From Flavobacterium jumunjinense (lineage in GTDB: Bacteria; Bacteroidota; Bacteroidia; Flavobacteriales; Flavobacteriaceae): 64,000 nt of DNA. This document shows, piece by piece, positions 18,811 through 27,348 of this stretch. The notes beneath the pieces were generated by a model, which did no database searches, had not been told where the DNA came from, and worked only from the letters and a program-made list of their open reading frames with translations. A program made the position numbers and the translations under genes. Each line of letters begins with the position of its first letter. The stretch's first letter is position 1. The DNA is taken from positions 2,728,001 through 2,792,000 of the forward strand of contig NZ_CP091285.1 in the NCBI RefSeq assembly GCF_021650975.2, in the 5' to 3' direction.

Positions 18811-18828
18811 ATTGTTTGTTTTTTTGTT

Positions 18829-19959
18829 TTAGTTGCAATCATGTAAAGAATTTATCCAATCTTTCATAAGCAAAACGCCTTCAGTATGTATAATTGTTCT
18901 ACCATGTAAAGGCATTCTATACGCTTCATTGGTTGTGTTTATTCTATAAAATAGCATTGATTGACTCACGTTTTGAGGTTGTACAATCCTATTTAGTTCA
19001 TTAGGAAAATCTTGCATGTCTTGGGTATCTACACAGACACCCATGTTAGGTTCGTTATTTAAGGTTTCATTAAAACCGAATCGCATAGGTCTATAATCGC
19101 AATGTCTTTCTTCTTGATGACAATGTGCGCAATTAATATCTACATAAGACCGAGCTCTTTTATCGATAGGTTTAGAAGAATCATTATAATCCACTGTTGT
19201 GTTTTCTTCTGAAGGGAAATTGATAGCGCTTTCCAAGTATCCTTTTTCAACCCATTTTGTTAGCTGATTTTTGGTTTCGTTACCATAATTATAATCGAAA
19301 TTTAAATTTTGAGGCTTAATTCCGATGGGGATATAGCTGATAACTTCAGATCCACCAACAAGTACTTCTTTTTTATGACAAACAATACATTGTGCCTCAT
19401 TTGGAATTCTATAATTGGTACTTTTAATAGTGTTGTTTTCATCTAACCAAGTAACAAGTGTGTTACTTCCAACTAAATCTAAATTCGCCTCGGTTTGATC
19501 TTCATTCCAAACATAATTTGCAAATATCCAACCCGAACTTTTTCGAATCATGATTCTAGTTTCAATAATTCTAGATGCACCAACTGGAGATACATTTTGA
19601 ACATTATCATAGTAGAAAGTTTTTATTAATGCCGAACCAACAGGAAGTTCTAGAACATTCATGTCTCCGTTTTGTGTTGCCTTTTTGTTTTCAGGAATCC
19701 AAACAAATCGTTTTTTGTGCGCGTAATCTGTAAATAAACTACTTGCTGGTGCATAGGGAAGCACGCCTAAAGAAGGACTTTGATTTTTTATATCACCTTC
19801 AAAGAAACCATAATCTGATAATTTCGGATATGGAACTTGAGTTAAGTCTACTTTAATAGGTGAAAGGGGGATTTCAGTGTAATTATCGTCTTTATTACAA
19901 GAAGAAAAAAACACTGAAATAATGAATAATATTAAATATTTTGAGGAGTTTTTAGTCAT
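18829..19959 (-). CDS. Di-haem c-type cytochrome lipoprotein (SO_2930-like family)
   Basis: 376 residues. Lipobox FFSSC; two haem c motifs, CIVCH near residue 190 and CAHCH near residue 280. Conserved stretches LGVLPYAPASSLFTDYAHKK and RMPLHGRTIIHTEG match the family typed by Shewanella SO_2930, whose function is unknown. Haem attachment implies export to the periplasm and electron transfer or peroxide-type chemistry. It lies 18 bases upstream of the T9SS/VCBS gene on the same strand and probably shares its transcript. Confidence 0.8.
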   Translation of the reverse strand: MTKNSSKYLILFIISVFFSSCNKDDNYTEIPLSPIKVDLTQVPYPKLSDYGFFEGDIKNQSPSLGVLPYAPASSLFTDYAHKKRFVWIPENKKATQNGDMNVLELPVGSALIKTFYYDNVQNVSPVGASRIIETRIMIRKSSGWIFANYVWNEDQTEANLDLVGSNTLVTWLDENNTIKSTNYRIPNEAQCIVCHKKEVLVGGSEVISYIPIGIKPQNLNFDYNYGNETKNQLTKWVEKGYLESAINFPSEENTTVDYNDSSKPIDKRARSYVDINCAHCHQEERHCDYRPMRFGFNETLNNEPNMGVCVDTQDMQDFPNELNRIVQPQNVSQSMLFYRINTTNEAYRMPLHGRTIIHTEGVLLMKDWINSLHDCN

Positions 19960-19979
19960 ATTTGTTGATTTTTGTTCTT

Positions 19980-19987
19980 CAAATATA
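19980..19987 (-). promoter_or_regulatory. Bacteroidota -7 element for the di-haem lipoprotein gene
   Basis: CAAATATA on the plus strand, 21 bases before the ATG at 19959. Confidence 0.5.
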
Positions 19988-20045
19988 ACTAATTATCAAT
20001 TATTTAACATTTGTTTTTGTAGAAAAATTAAATAAAATATTTTTT

Positions 20046-20594
20046 TTATAGCTTTACTACTACATTATGGTTTTTTAAGGAAGCTAATGACTCTTCAGAA
20101 AGGTGTTCGAACTTTTCTTCGAGTTGTATTAAGTTTTTCTTTTGATTGATACGTCTTAATGAATCAAAAAAACGACGTACTTCTTCCGAGTTAGATAAAA
20201 CCAAATGAGGTACTTTTGTTGTGTTTCCAGCTTCATCTTTTGCAACCATAGTAAAGTAACTAGAATTGCAATGTTTTACTTTTCCAGTTTGAATATTTTC
20301 TGAAACAACTCTAATACCAACAACCATAGAGCTAGTACCTACGTAGTTTACAGAAGCTTTTAAAGTAACTAATTCTCCAATTTCTATTGGATTTAAGAAG
20401 TTTACAATATCTACAGAAGCAGTAACACAATAGCAACCCGAATATTTTGAAGCACTTGCGAAAGCAATTTGATCCATTAATTGAAGTAAATAGCCACCAT
20501 GAATCTTACCACTAAAATTGGAGTGAGAAGGAAGCATTAATTCAGTTAGTGTTACTTTTGAAGCGCTTACGGTATTACTTTTTTTATTATTCAT
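20046..20594 (-). CDS. Acyl-CoA thioesterase (hotdog fold)
   Basis: 182 residues from the ATG at 20594; an upstream in-frame start (20618) would overlap the asparaginase-family gene, so the inner MNNKKSN start is preferred. Hotdog motif: HSNFSGKIHGGYLLQLMDQ, with the conserved Asp that activates water in acyl-CoA hydrolases of the YciA/ACOT type, and VDIVNFLNPIEIGELVTL. It cleaves acyl-CoA to free acid and CoA in the cytoplasm. It starts five bases after the preceding gene's stop, so the two are co-transcribed. Confidence 0.9.
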   Translation of the reverse strand: MNNKKSNTVSASKVTLTELMLPSHSNFSGKIHGGYLLQLMDQIAFASASKYSGCYCVTASVDIVNFLNPIEIGELVTLKASVNYVGTSSMVVGIRVVSENIQTGKVKHCNSSYFTMVAKDEAGNTTKVPHLVLSNSEEVRRFFDSLRRINQKKNLIQLEEKFEHLSEESLASLKNHNVVVKL

Positions 20595-20598
20595 TAGA

Positions 20599-21636
20599 TT
20601 ATTTATTGTAAATAGCAATCGTTAATTTTTCGTCTTTGTCTATGGAAGCACGATACATTCCAGCAGTATTAAATTCCATAACAATATTTCCTTTAGCATC
20701 TAGAGCAATAATACCACCTGTTCCGCCAAGTTTTGTTAGTTTATTTTGAATCACTTCCTTACTTGCTTCTTCTAAAGAGATATTTTTATATTCCATCATG
20801 GCAGAAATATCATAGGCAACAACATTTCGAATGAAAAATTCGCCCCAACCTGTTGCAGAAATACCACATGTTTTATTGTTAGCATAGGTTCCTGCTCCAA
20901 TTACAGGAGAATCTCCAATGCGTCCCCATTTTTTATTTGTCATTCCACCTGTTGAAGTACCTGCGGTTATATTTCCATCTTTGTCTAAGGCAACGCAACC
21001 AACAGTTCCAAACTTAGCATCTTTAATATCTGGATCATAGAATGAAGCTTTACTATCATGATCGAGTTCTATAGCTTCTTTTTCTTTTGCTTTTAAAAGC
21101 GAATTGTATCGTTTTTCAACATAAAAATAGGAAGGATCAACAATCTCGATACCATTTTTTGAAGCAAAATATTCAGCACCTTCTCTAGCAAGCATCACGT
21201 GTTCCGATTTTTCCATAACGGCACGAGCCAAATCAATAGGGTTTTTTACGGTTGTTACACCTGCAACAGCACCTGCTTTTAAAGTTTTACCATCCATAAT
21301 AGAAGCGTCTAATTCATTTTTTCCTTCATTAGTAAAAACTGCTCCTTTTCCAGCATTAAACAGAGGAGAATCCTCTAGGATATTAATTGTTTTTTCAACG
21401 GCATCTATACTTGTGCCTCCATTTTTAAGAATGGTGTAACCTTCTCGAACCGCTTTTTCTAGTACTAATTTGTATTCTTCTTCTAGCTCTGGAGACATAT
21501 TCTTTTTTAAAATAGTTCCAGCACCACCATGAATAACAATAGCGATTTCTTGTTGGGTATTTTTTGTTTCTAAATTTTGCGCTGTTTTACATTGAATTAG
21601 AAAAAAGGATACAATGATTAGAATGTATTTTCTCAT
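20599..21636 (-). CDS. Isoaspartyl peptidase/L-asparaginase, Ntn-hydrolase type (lipoprotein)
   Basis: 345 residues. A lipobox (LIQC) precedes the type III asparaginase fold: VIHGGAGTI, NAGKGAVFTNEGKNELDASI, the autocleavage Thr in KFGTVGCVALDKDGN, and GTSTGGMTNKKWGRIGDSP. The precursor cuts itself before that Thr, which becomes the nucleophile for beta-aspartyl dipeptides or asparagine. The signal sequence places it in the periplasm. First of three tightly packed genes with the membrane protein and thioesterase. Confidence 0.92.
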   Translation of the reverse strand: MRKYILIIVSFFLIQCKTAQNLETKNTQQEIAIVIHGGAGTILKKNMSPELEEEYKLVLEKAVREGYTILKNGGTSIDAVEKTINILEDSPLFNAGKGAVFTNEGKNELDASIMDGKTLKAGAVAGVTTVKNPIDLARAVMEKSEHVMLAREGAEYFASKNGIEIVDPSYFYVEKRYNSLLKAKEKEAIELDHDSKASFYDPDIKDAKFGTVGCVALDKDGNITAGTSTGGMTNKKWGRIGDSPVIGAGTYANNKTCGISATGWGEFFIRNVVAYDISAMMEYKNISLEEASKEVIQNKLTKLGGTGGIIALDAKGNIVMEFNTAGMYRASIDKDEKLTIAIYNK

Positions 21637-22016
21637 TATTTTCCATTATTAAAATAAGGAGAATCCTCTTTTTCTGCTTTGGTTATAAAATAGCGAGAAT
21701 CGCCCCACCAGAAAAATGTGCGAAGTCTTTCTACATATTCTACTTTTACAAAATTTCCTTGTAACGATTGTAAACTATCAATAACTTCTTGATCATTATC
21801 TAAAACCGAGAATTTGAAAATTTGAGCTCCAGAAATACCTTGACTAATTTCTCCTTCCCAAGTTTTCACAACATAGCCTTTGTTGCTAATTTTAATAAGT
21901 TCTCCAGATCGAGTACCTTTACTATAAGGAACATAATAAACATAAGTCATGTAGCCCGTAATAGAAAGCGTTGTTGCAATAACAACATAGATGATTATTT
22001 TTTTGAATGTAGACAT
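21636..22016 (-). CDS. Conserved single-pass membrane protein of unknown function
   Basis: 126 residues. One N-terminal membrane segment (KIIIYVVIATTLSITGYMTY), then a small beta-rich domain with GTRSGELIKISNKGYVVKTW and WEGEISQGISGAQIFKFSV. Similar flavobacterial proteins occur between rmuC and asparaginase genes. Any enzyme name often attached to them has no support in this sequence. Its stop overlaps the start of the peptidase gene by one base. Confidence 0.75.
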   Translation of the reverse strand: MSTFKKIIIYVVIATTLSITGYMTYVYYVPYSKGTRSGELIKISNKGYVVKTWEGEISQGISGAQIFKFSVLDNDQEVIDSLQSLQGNFVKVEYVERLRTFFWWGDSRYFITKAEKEDSPYFNNGK

Positions 22017-22022
22017 AGTATT

Positions 22023-23393
22023 TTAATTTATTTGATCAAATTCTTCTTCTGTAGCTCTTTTAATAATACTTTCTGGAAGTGCTTTCTTTGCTTTTGCACC
22101 CATTTTTCTTAATTTTTCGGCACTTCTAACCAAGTTTCCTTTTCCTTCTACTAACTTATTCATGGCATTACCATATTCTGATTTTGCTTCGTCCATTTTC
22201 TTACCAATCTTAATTAAATCGGTAACAAAACCTTCAAATTTATCATATAAAGCACCCGCTTGTCGTGCAATTTCCATAGCGTTCTCTTGTTGCTTTTGAT
22301 TCGACCACATGCTGTCAATTGTTCGAAGTGTTGCCAAAAGAGTAGAAGGAGTAACGATAACAATATTCTTCTCAAAAGCTTTGTTGTATAATGTATTATC
22401 TTCATTTAAAGCCAATGCAAAAGCTGGTTCGATAGGAATGAAAAGTAAAACAAAATCGGGACTTTCCATTTGGTAAATGTCTTGATAATTTTTATCACTC
22501 AATTGATCCACATGACGTTTTACAGAAGTAACATGTTCTTTTAAAATTCCTGCTTTCAAATCGTCATCTTCTTCATTCACAAAACGTTCGTAGGCTGTTA
22601 AAGACACTTTCGAATCGACTACCATTTTCTTTCCATCAGGAAGATTGATAATAACATCGGGCATAACTCTGTTTCCTTCCTCGGTAGTAAAACTTTGTTG
22701 CACTTCATATTCGCGACCTTTTTCTAGTCCCGATTTTTCTAATACACGTTCCAATACTAATTCGCCCCAATTTCCTTGCATTTTACTATCTCCTTTTAGT
22801 GCCTTAGTAAGGTTCACTGTTTCTTTACTCATTTTGTCGTTCATTTCGCGAAGTCCCAAAATTTGTTGACGTAAAGCTGCGTGATAATCGATGCTCTCCT
22901 TGTGTGTGTCTTCTACTTTCTTTTCAAACAACTGAATTTTTTCTTGAAGCGGATTCAAGATAATCTTCATGTTCTCTTTGTTTTGTTCTGTGAATTTATT
23001 CGTTTTTTCTTCTAAGATTTTGTTCGCTAAATTCTCAAATTCTTTAGTAAACTTCTCTTGCAATTGCTCTACTTCTTGTTTTTGCTCTTTATTGCGTTCT
23101 AATAAATTATCAAAATCATTTTCCTTTTTAGCCAAATGAATAGCATACGATTCTTTTTCTCTTTGAACCGTTTCTTTATCGGTAACTACTTGAGCTATGT
23201 TTTTTTCGTATTGATTCTTCTCAGACTGGAATTGAATTTTTAATTGTTCTATTTGGCTTGTTAAACCATTTACACGTTCTTCTAATCCCGATTTTTCAGC
23301 TTGCGATTGTGTTTTAGAAAGTAATTTTCCAATATAAAAACCTATAGATAAGGCTATAATAAATGTTACTATAATAAGTATAGATGTATTCAT
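22023..23393 (-). CDS. rmuC: DNA recombination protein RmuC
   Basis: 456 residues. An N-terminal membrane anchor (TSILIIVTFIIALSIGFYIG) is followed by a long coiled coil (about 30-170). The RmuC nuclease-like core has KGDSKMQGNWGELVLERVLE, VMPDVIINLPDGKKMVVDSK (PD-(D/E)XK-type acidic and lysine residues) and SPDFVLLFIPIEPAFALAL. RmuC limits recombination between inverted repeats. Length and order are normal for the family. Confidence 0.95.
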   Translation of the reverse strand: MNTSILIIVTFIIALSIGFYIGKLLSKTQSQAEKSGLEERVNGLTSQIEQLKIQFQSEKNQYEKNIAQVVTDKETVQREKESYAIHLAKKENDFDNLLERNKEQKQEVEQLQEKFTKEFENLANKILEEKTNKFTEQNKENMKIILNPLQEKIQLFEKKVEDTHKESIDYHAALRQQILGLREMNDKMSKETVNLTKALKGDSKMQGNWGELVLERVLEKSGLEKGREYEVQQSFTTEEGNRVMPDVIINLPDGKKMVVDSKVSLTAYERFVNEEDDDLKAGILKEHVTSVKRHVDQLSDKNYQDIYQMESPDFVLLFIPIEPAFALALNEDNTLYNKAFEKNIVIVTPSTLLATLRTIDSMWSNQKQQENAMEIARQAGALYDKFEGFVTDLIKIGKKMDEAKSEYGNAMNKLVEGKGNLVRSAEKLRKMGAKAKKALPESIIKRATEEEFDQIN

Positions 23394-23422
23394 GAATTGA
23401 TTAATTTGTGTAAAGTTAAGAA

Positions 23423-24928
23423 TTACTTTTTAAGATTTGAAAATTGATGCTTTTTTAATGTTCTTTGAAGAATTTTCCAATGATTTCTTATTTGTTTTTT
23501 TATTTCAGGAGCATTCATTTCTTCTGAAGCTTTATAGATGTATTTTATATAATTACCTCTGTATTTTCTGTTAAATGAAGTTACTATAAGTTTACCATTT
23601 TTCAACTCAGATCTTTTAGAGCTTAACAATCTTGATTTTGTTCCTCTAAAACTATATAAGCGATAAATCTTTCGTTTATAAATAGGAGATTCGTCTAAAA
23701 GATACTTTTCATTTATTTTCTCTACTCTTTTAGCTCTTCTATTAACAGCATCTTTCATATTTCTATAAAACCCAGCTAAATTTTTTGATTTAACTAATGT
23801 TTTATAACCATAAAACTCAAAACCTAAATAGTTTAAAGGGATATCTTTTGTTTGATTTCCTTCTTTATCTAATTTGTAACATTGTAGTTTATTGTTATCT
23901 ACTTTAAATAAGGTTTTTTCTGTTTTCTCTAATGAAATTACTAATTCAATTTTTCTAATTTCTTCACTAACGAAATTTTCAACTAAGTCTACTTCATTTT
24001 CTTTACAAATTACAATAATATCATCTGAATAACGTCTGTAAAAAATATTTTTTGGAACCGTTAGATTTTCAATAATAGCTTCATCAAAAGGCAACATATA
24101 AATATTGGCAAGCAATGCGCTAATTGGTAAACCTTGAGGAATTCCAATTAATTTTCCGTTTTTCTTTTTTTGATTTTTATGAATAATAATGTCAGAATTG
24201 ATTAAGTCTTTTATGGAATTAAAAAAAGTATGTTTTCCCTCTTTTTTTAATCGCATAAGCTCTTTTTCGTCAAAATGATTATTCTTTGTTCTTAAATCAT
24301 TTAATTTAACATATGAAAAACGCGTAGCTGCTTTAAAAATACTGTAATGATCTTTTGGTAATGTTTTACAACCTAAAATTTTTGCCCAAATTAATTTTAG
24401 TTGTTTATGATTTAAAGTAGGAAAGAAGTTCTCAATATCAAAAGCTAAAACAACACAATGCTCCCTTTTCTTTATTTCATCAAAAATATCTTTTGCAAAA
24501 TGAACATTGTTTTTAAATTTTATTTTATCATCTGTTAGTATTTGTCGATAGGCTGAAATCGAATTAGATAAAACGCTGTTTTTGGCTAAGTAATCTTCAT
24601 ATTTTGGAGTAATTACTTTTTGAGTGTAATAGGAATAAATATGAGCATCAATATGACTAGCGTATAAAATCTCTCTAATTTTTGTATTGGAAACAACAGT
24701 TCCTTTTTTATCTAGTTTTTTATGTGAACGTCTAACTTTTCCATTAAAATCAGAAAGTTTATAGCGTCTTTGCTTGATTTCTTTAAAAATCAATGGATAA
24801 AAAGAATGTTTAGCTACTTTTTCTGCATTGGATATGTACCTCTCAATCTCTTTTTTAATTGATAAAGGAGTTTTATTAGAAAAGTGAGGATAGCCTCTGT
24901 CTTTAAACCAATCTTTTTCTGTAGTCAT
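23423..24928 (-). CDS. Lone reverse transcriptase of the defence (unknown-group/DRT) type
   Basis: 501 residues. Motif A is LAFDIENFFPTL (Asp164), motif B GIPQGLPISALLANIYM (262-278), motif C YRRYSDDIIVI (YSDD at 300-303), motif D ISLEKTEKTLF and motif E LNYLGFEFYGYK, so the polymerase centre is complete. A conserved N-terminal block (DWFKDRGYPHF, KHSFYPLI) precedes it and about 125 basic residues follow. No maturase X, HNH endonuclease, integrase or protease domain is present, which argues against a group II intron or retroelement. No partner gene shares its strand. About 470 bases of structured non-coding DNA lie directly upstream. This fits abortive-infection or DRT2/DRT9-like systems that copy a private ncRNA; the exact subgroup is not determined. 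Confidence 0.85.
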   Translation of the reverse strand: MTTEKDWFKDRGYPHFSNKTPLSIKKEIERYISNAEKVAKHSFYPLIFKEIKQRRYKLSDFNGKVRRSHKKLDKKGTVVSNTKIREILYASHIDAHIYSYYTQKVITPKYEDYLAKNSVLSNSISAYRQILTDDKIKFKNNVHFAKDIFDEIKKREHCVVLAFDIENFFPTLNHKQLKLIWAKILGCKTLPKDHYSIFKAATRFSYVKLNDLRTKNNHFDEKELMRLKKEGKHTFFNSIKDLINSDIIIHKNQKKKNGKLIGIPQGLPISALLANIYMLPFDEAIIENLTVPKNIFYRRYSDDIIVICKENEVDLVENFVSEEIRKIELVISLEKTEKTLFKVDNNKLQCYKLDKEGNQTKDIPLNYLGFEFYGYKTLVKSKNLAGFYRNMKDAVNRRAKRVEKINEKYLLDESPIYKRKIYRLYSFRGTKSRLLSSKRSELKNGKLIVTSFNRKYRGNYIKYIYKASEEMNAPEIKKQIRNHWKILQRTLKKHQFSNLKK

Positions 24929-25260
24929 AATTTAAATAAAAGCAATAGAAGTTCTCGCACGGTCTTTTAACAAAATAAAACGTAACATCTCTTAAGAGAT
25001 TGAGCCATTAGCCGAGTTCTCGACTCCCGCTGGTCTTGTACTTAAATTGCACTCTAAATTTATCACTTATGATTGAAATAATAAACACAGCTTTAACTAT
25101 GATTGAAATTATCTATTACCTGTTCAGTATTCCTACTGTAGGCAAACATTATGTAATATTAGTTGCGTTTATCTGGTTCTCCAAATTTATTTCGAAATCT
25201 GTTTGGAGAAGCCAGATAAAGTTCTGTTTTCTTAATCTACATATTTATTAACCCTCAAAA
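24929..25260 (-). ncRNA. Candidate structured ncRNA upstream of the reverse transcriptase
   Basis: This stretch between divergent genes has no credible coding frame. On the RT strand it has several stem-loops: a 15-bp stem at 25171-25185/25202-25217 with one bulge; CAGTA/TACTG at about 25126-25139; the 14-base palindrome ATCTCTTAAGAGAT near 24988; and GAGT...ACTC around 25014-25026. The 12-mer ATTTCAATCATA occurs twice about 31 bases apart. A near-consensus TACATTTA box on the minus strand (about 25358-25365) could start it. Limits are approximate. ncRNA status is inferred from structure plus RT context. Confidence 0.5.
25171..25217 (-). repeat. Strong hairpin inside the putative RT ncRNA
   Basis: ATCTGGTTCTCCAAA pairs with TTTGGAGAAGCCAGAT (one bulged base), with a 16-base loop that itself contains the palindrome ATTTCGAAAT. 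There is no T run, so it is not a typical terminator. Confidence 0.8.
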
Positions 25261-25399
25261 TAAATTAAGGTTTGATTAAGTGACTTCATTTTTCAATGAA
25301 ATACAGTAGCTCAACAAATGTTGTATTTCTATAACTAAAGAACTTCCTTGCTTTGTGTAAATGTACTATTTTTTTGTATTTTTATGAAAATAATTATTC

Positions 25400-26101
25400 A
25401 TGGCAAATTTATACATAGTTGGAGATTTAGTTACTTTTAAAACACATCCATTACTTTCAGAGTTTTATATTAAAGGAGATGGGAAATATGTTCCTCCAAT
25501 AATGATTGTTAAAGAAGTCTTATTTGAAAACAAAGAAAAGAAAGTGTTTGATGAAGTTTCGGGAAATAAAATAGGTGAAAAAATAAAATACATTTGCGTT
25601 CATTTTGACGATAATAAAAGTGAATTTATAGAATCACATTTGTATGAATCACATTTAGTAACTTTTAAAAATTTAAAGATTGCAAAAGTTGTAGAGGAAA
25701 ATGATCATAATAATTATGTTGATATTATAACAGAAATTGATTCTTACCCAATAACATTTAACTATGAGTTTGGTAAAGTAGTATATTTTAAAACCAAGAA
25801 ATTAGAAGCTTTTAAGAAAAGAGAATCTTCAAAAATTGAATTAGTTAAAGGGAAAGAAGAAAAGAAAACAACTAGACAATATGTCGTAAATTATATAACA
25901 CCTGATTTTTTAATTTCTGGCTATAAAAAAGAATCATATTCAGATTTGTTTTACAATACTGGTAAACCTAAAAGAATTGCTTCTATTGATTTAATTAAAT
26001 TAAAATGGTTTAATCCTACACAACAAAAGTTTACCGAACAATTTCTACCAATTGAATTTTTTATTGATTTTAACCCTTTCATTAGGCCTGAAAAGATATA
26101 A
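25400..26101 (+). CDS. Protein of unknown function, divergent from the reverse transcriptase
   Basis: 233 residues, no signal peptide or membrane segment. The start MANLYIVGDLVTFKTHPLL and the repeated mention of cargo-like beta strands (KIKYICVHFDD, KKTTRQYVVNYITPDFLISG) suggest a beta-rich, possibly SH3-like or chromo-like N-terminal fold, but no family was recognised. It is transcribed away from the RT and shares only the intergenic region, so a functional link to it is possible but unsupported. Confidence 0.6.
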   Translation: MANLYIVGDLVTFKTHPLLSEFYIKGDGKYVPPIMIVKEVLFENKEKKVFDEVSGNKIGEKIKYICVHFDDNKSEFIESHLYESHLVTFKNLKIAKVVEENDHNNYVDIITEIDSYPITFNYEFGKVVYFKTKKLEAFKKRESSKIELVKGKEEKKTTRQYVVNYITPDFLISGYKKESYSDLFYNTGKPKRIASIDLIKLKWFNPTQQKFTEQFLPIEFFIDFNPFIRPEKI

Positions 26102-26136
26102 TTTGAAAAATGTATTTTTGCAACAAATTAAAATAC

Positions 26137-26700
26137 ATGAACCACCGACATTTTATGCTTCATAAACCACATGGCTATTTGAGTCAGTTTATATATGAGT
26201 TGAAACGCAAGAAAAAGTTACTAGGAGAGCTATATCCTTTTCCAGAAGGAACAATGGCAATAGGTCGCTTAGATGAAGATTCGGAAGGATTACTTTTACT
26301 AACAACCGATGGGAAAGTGAGTGAGCAAATTAGACGAAAAAGCGTTGAAAAAGAATATTATGCACAAGTGGATGGTATTATTACACAAGAAGCAGTAGAT
26401 ATAATGCAAAAAGGTGTCGAAATTGGTGTTAATGGAACCAAATACCTAACACGAAATTGCAAATCGAAGTTACTTCCTGTTTTACCCGATTATATAGGTC
26501 CAGGGAGAAGAATTAGAGACGAACGTCACGGACCCACTTCTTGGGTTTCGATAACTGTTACCGAAGGAAAATTTCGTCAGGTAAGAAAAATGACGGCAGC
26601 AGTTGGTTTTCCTACGTTACGTTTGATTAGAGTTAGGGTAGGAGATAGCCATTTAGAAGGCTTGCAAGCGGGTGCAGTAAAAGAGGTTAATGCGTTTTAA
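26137..26700 (+). CDS. rRNA pseudouridine synthase, RsuA/RluE family
   Basis: 187 residues from the ATG at 26137; an earlier in-frame ATG at 26110 is possible but adds a poorly conserved leader. Family motifs: MLHKPHGYLSQF, catalytic Asp in AIGRLDEDSEGLLLLTTDG, KEYYAQVDG, and EGKFRQVRKMTAAVGFPTLR. It isomerises a uridine in rRNA, most like RluE (23S rRNA U2457) because it is short and lacks an N-terminal S4 domain. The site is inferred from architecture. Confidence 0.9.
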   Translation: MNHRHFMLHKPHGYLSQFIYELKRKKKLLGELYPFPEGTMAIGRLDEDSEGLLLLTTDGKVSEQIRRKSVEKEYYAQVDGIITQEAVDIMQKGVEIGVNGTKYLTRNCKSKLLPVLPDYIGPGRRIRDERHGPTSWVSITVTEGKFRQVRKMTAAVGFPTLRLIRVRVGDSHLEGLQAGAVKEVNAF

Positions 26701-26711
26701 TTTTTTTTTAT

Positions 26712-26719
26712 TACCTTTG
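26712..26719 (+). promoter_or_regulatory. Bacteroidota -7 element before the 26776 gene
   Basis: TACCTTTG, followed by a leader of about 55 bases to the ATG. Confidence 0.5.
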
Positions 26720-26775
26720 CACTGTTTTTTAAATAAAAAAATAAAGCTATTAACCGTGGCTATTAACTATTTACA

Positions 26776-27327
26776 ATGAGAAAAATTATTTTTATTGCAA
26801 TATTGATTTCACAATCAATTATTGCACAAGTTGGTATTGGAACAACTTCACCAGATTCAAAATCTATTTTAGATGTACATGGAACTGATAAAGGAATTTT
26901 AATACCAAGGCTAACTAGTGGGCAAATGAATGCCATTGCTTCACCACCACAATCTTTAATGATTTTTAATACAGATGTTAATTTGTATTATTATTACAGT
27001 ACTTCAAGTAATTCATGGATGCCCGTTAATGTAGGTTCAATAGTAAATGAAGCTGGTACGTCTTATACATTGTCTACAAATGATAATGGAAGAATTTTAG
27101 ATTTCACTTCAAACAGTACCATTACTCTAAATGTTCCAAATAATTTGCCAGTAGGTTTTCAGGTAAGTATTACACAAGCAGGAACAGGGCAAATAAACTT
27201 TGTAGGAACAGGAGGTATGGTTGTTAATAATAGATGGGGAGCAAAATCAACTTCAGGACAATGGGCGAAAGCTGGTATTGAAGTAAGAGCAACGAATGTT
27301 TCGGTATTAAGTGGTGATTTAAAATAG
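26776..27327 (+). CDS. Secreted cell-surface protein with VGIGTTSP motif
   Basis: 183 residues: signal peptide ending IIAQ, then VGIGTTSPDSKSILDVHGTDKG (quoted in parts: VGIGTTSP, LDVHGTDKGILIPRL), the start typical of tail-fibre-like or adhesin-like surface proteins of flavobacteria. A C-terminal beta segment TSNSTITLNVPNNLPVGFQV resembles phage-tail beta-helical or trimeric domains. No T9SS tail. It directly precedes an arabinofuranosidase-fold protein gene and probably shares its promoter. Confidence 0.65.
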   Translation: MRKIIFIAILISQSIIAQVGIGTTSPDSKSILDVHGTDKGILIPRLTSGQMNAIASPPQSLMIFNTDVNLYYYYSTSSNSWMPVNVGSIVNEAGTSYTLSTNDNGRILDFTSNSTITLNVPNNLPVGFQVSITQAGTGQINFVGTGGMVVNNRWGAKSTSGQWAKAGIEVRATNVSVLSGDLK

Positions 27328-27348
27328 TTGAAAAATAATTTTAAACAC

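Noticed and set aside
23423-25260. Group II intron or retron
   Set aside because: No maturase or HNH domain and no recognisable domain V; the motif C is YSDD with a DRT-like N-terminal block, and no msr/msd-type layout with terminal inverted a1/a2 repeats was found.
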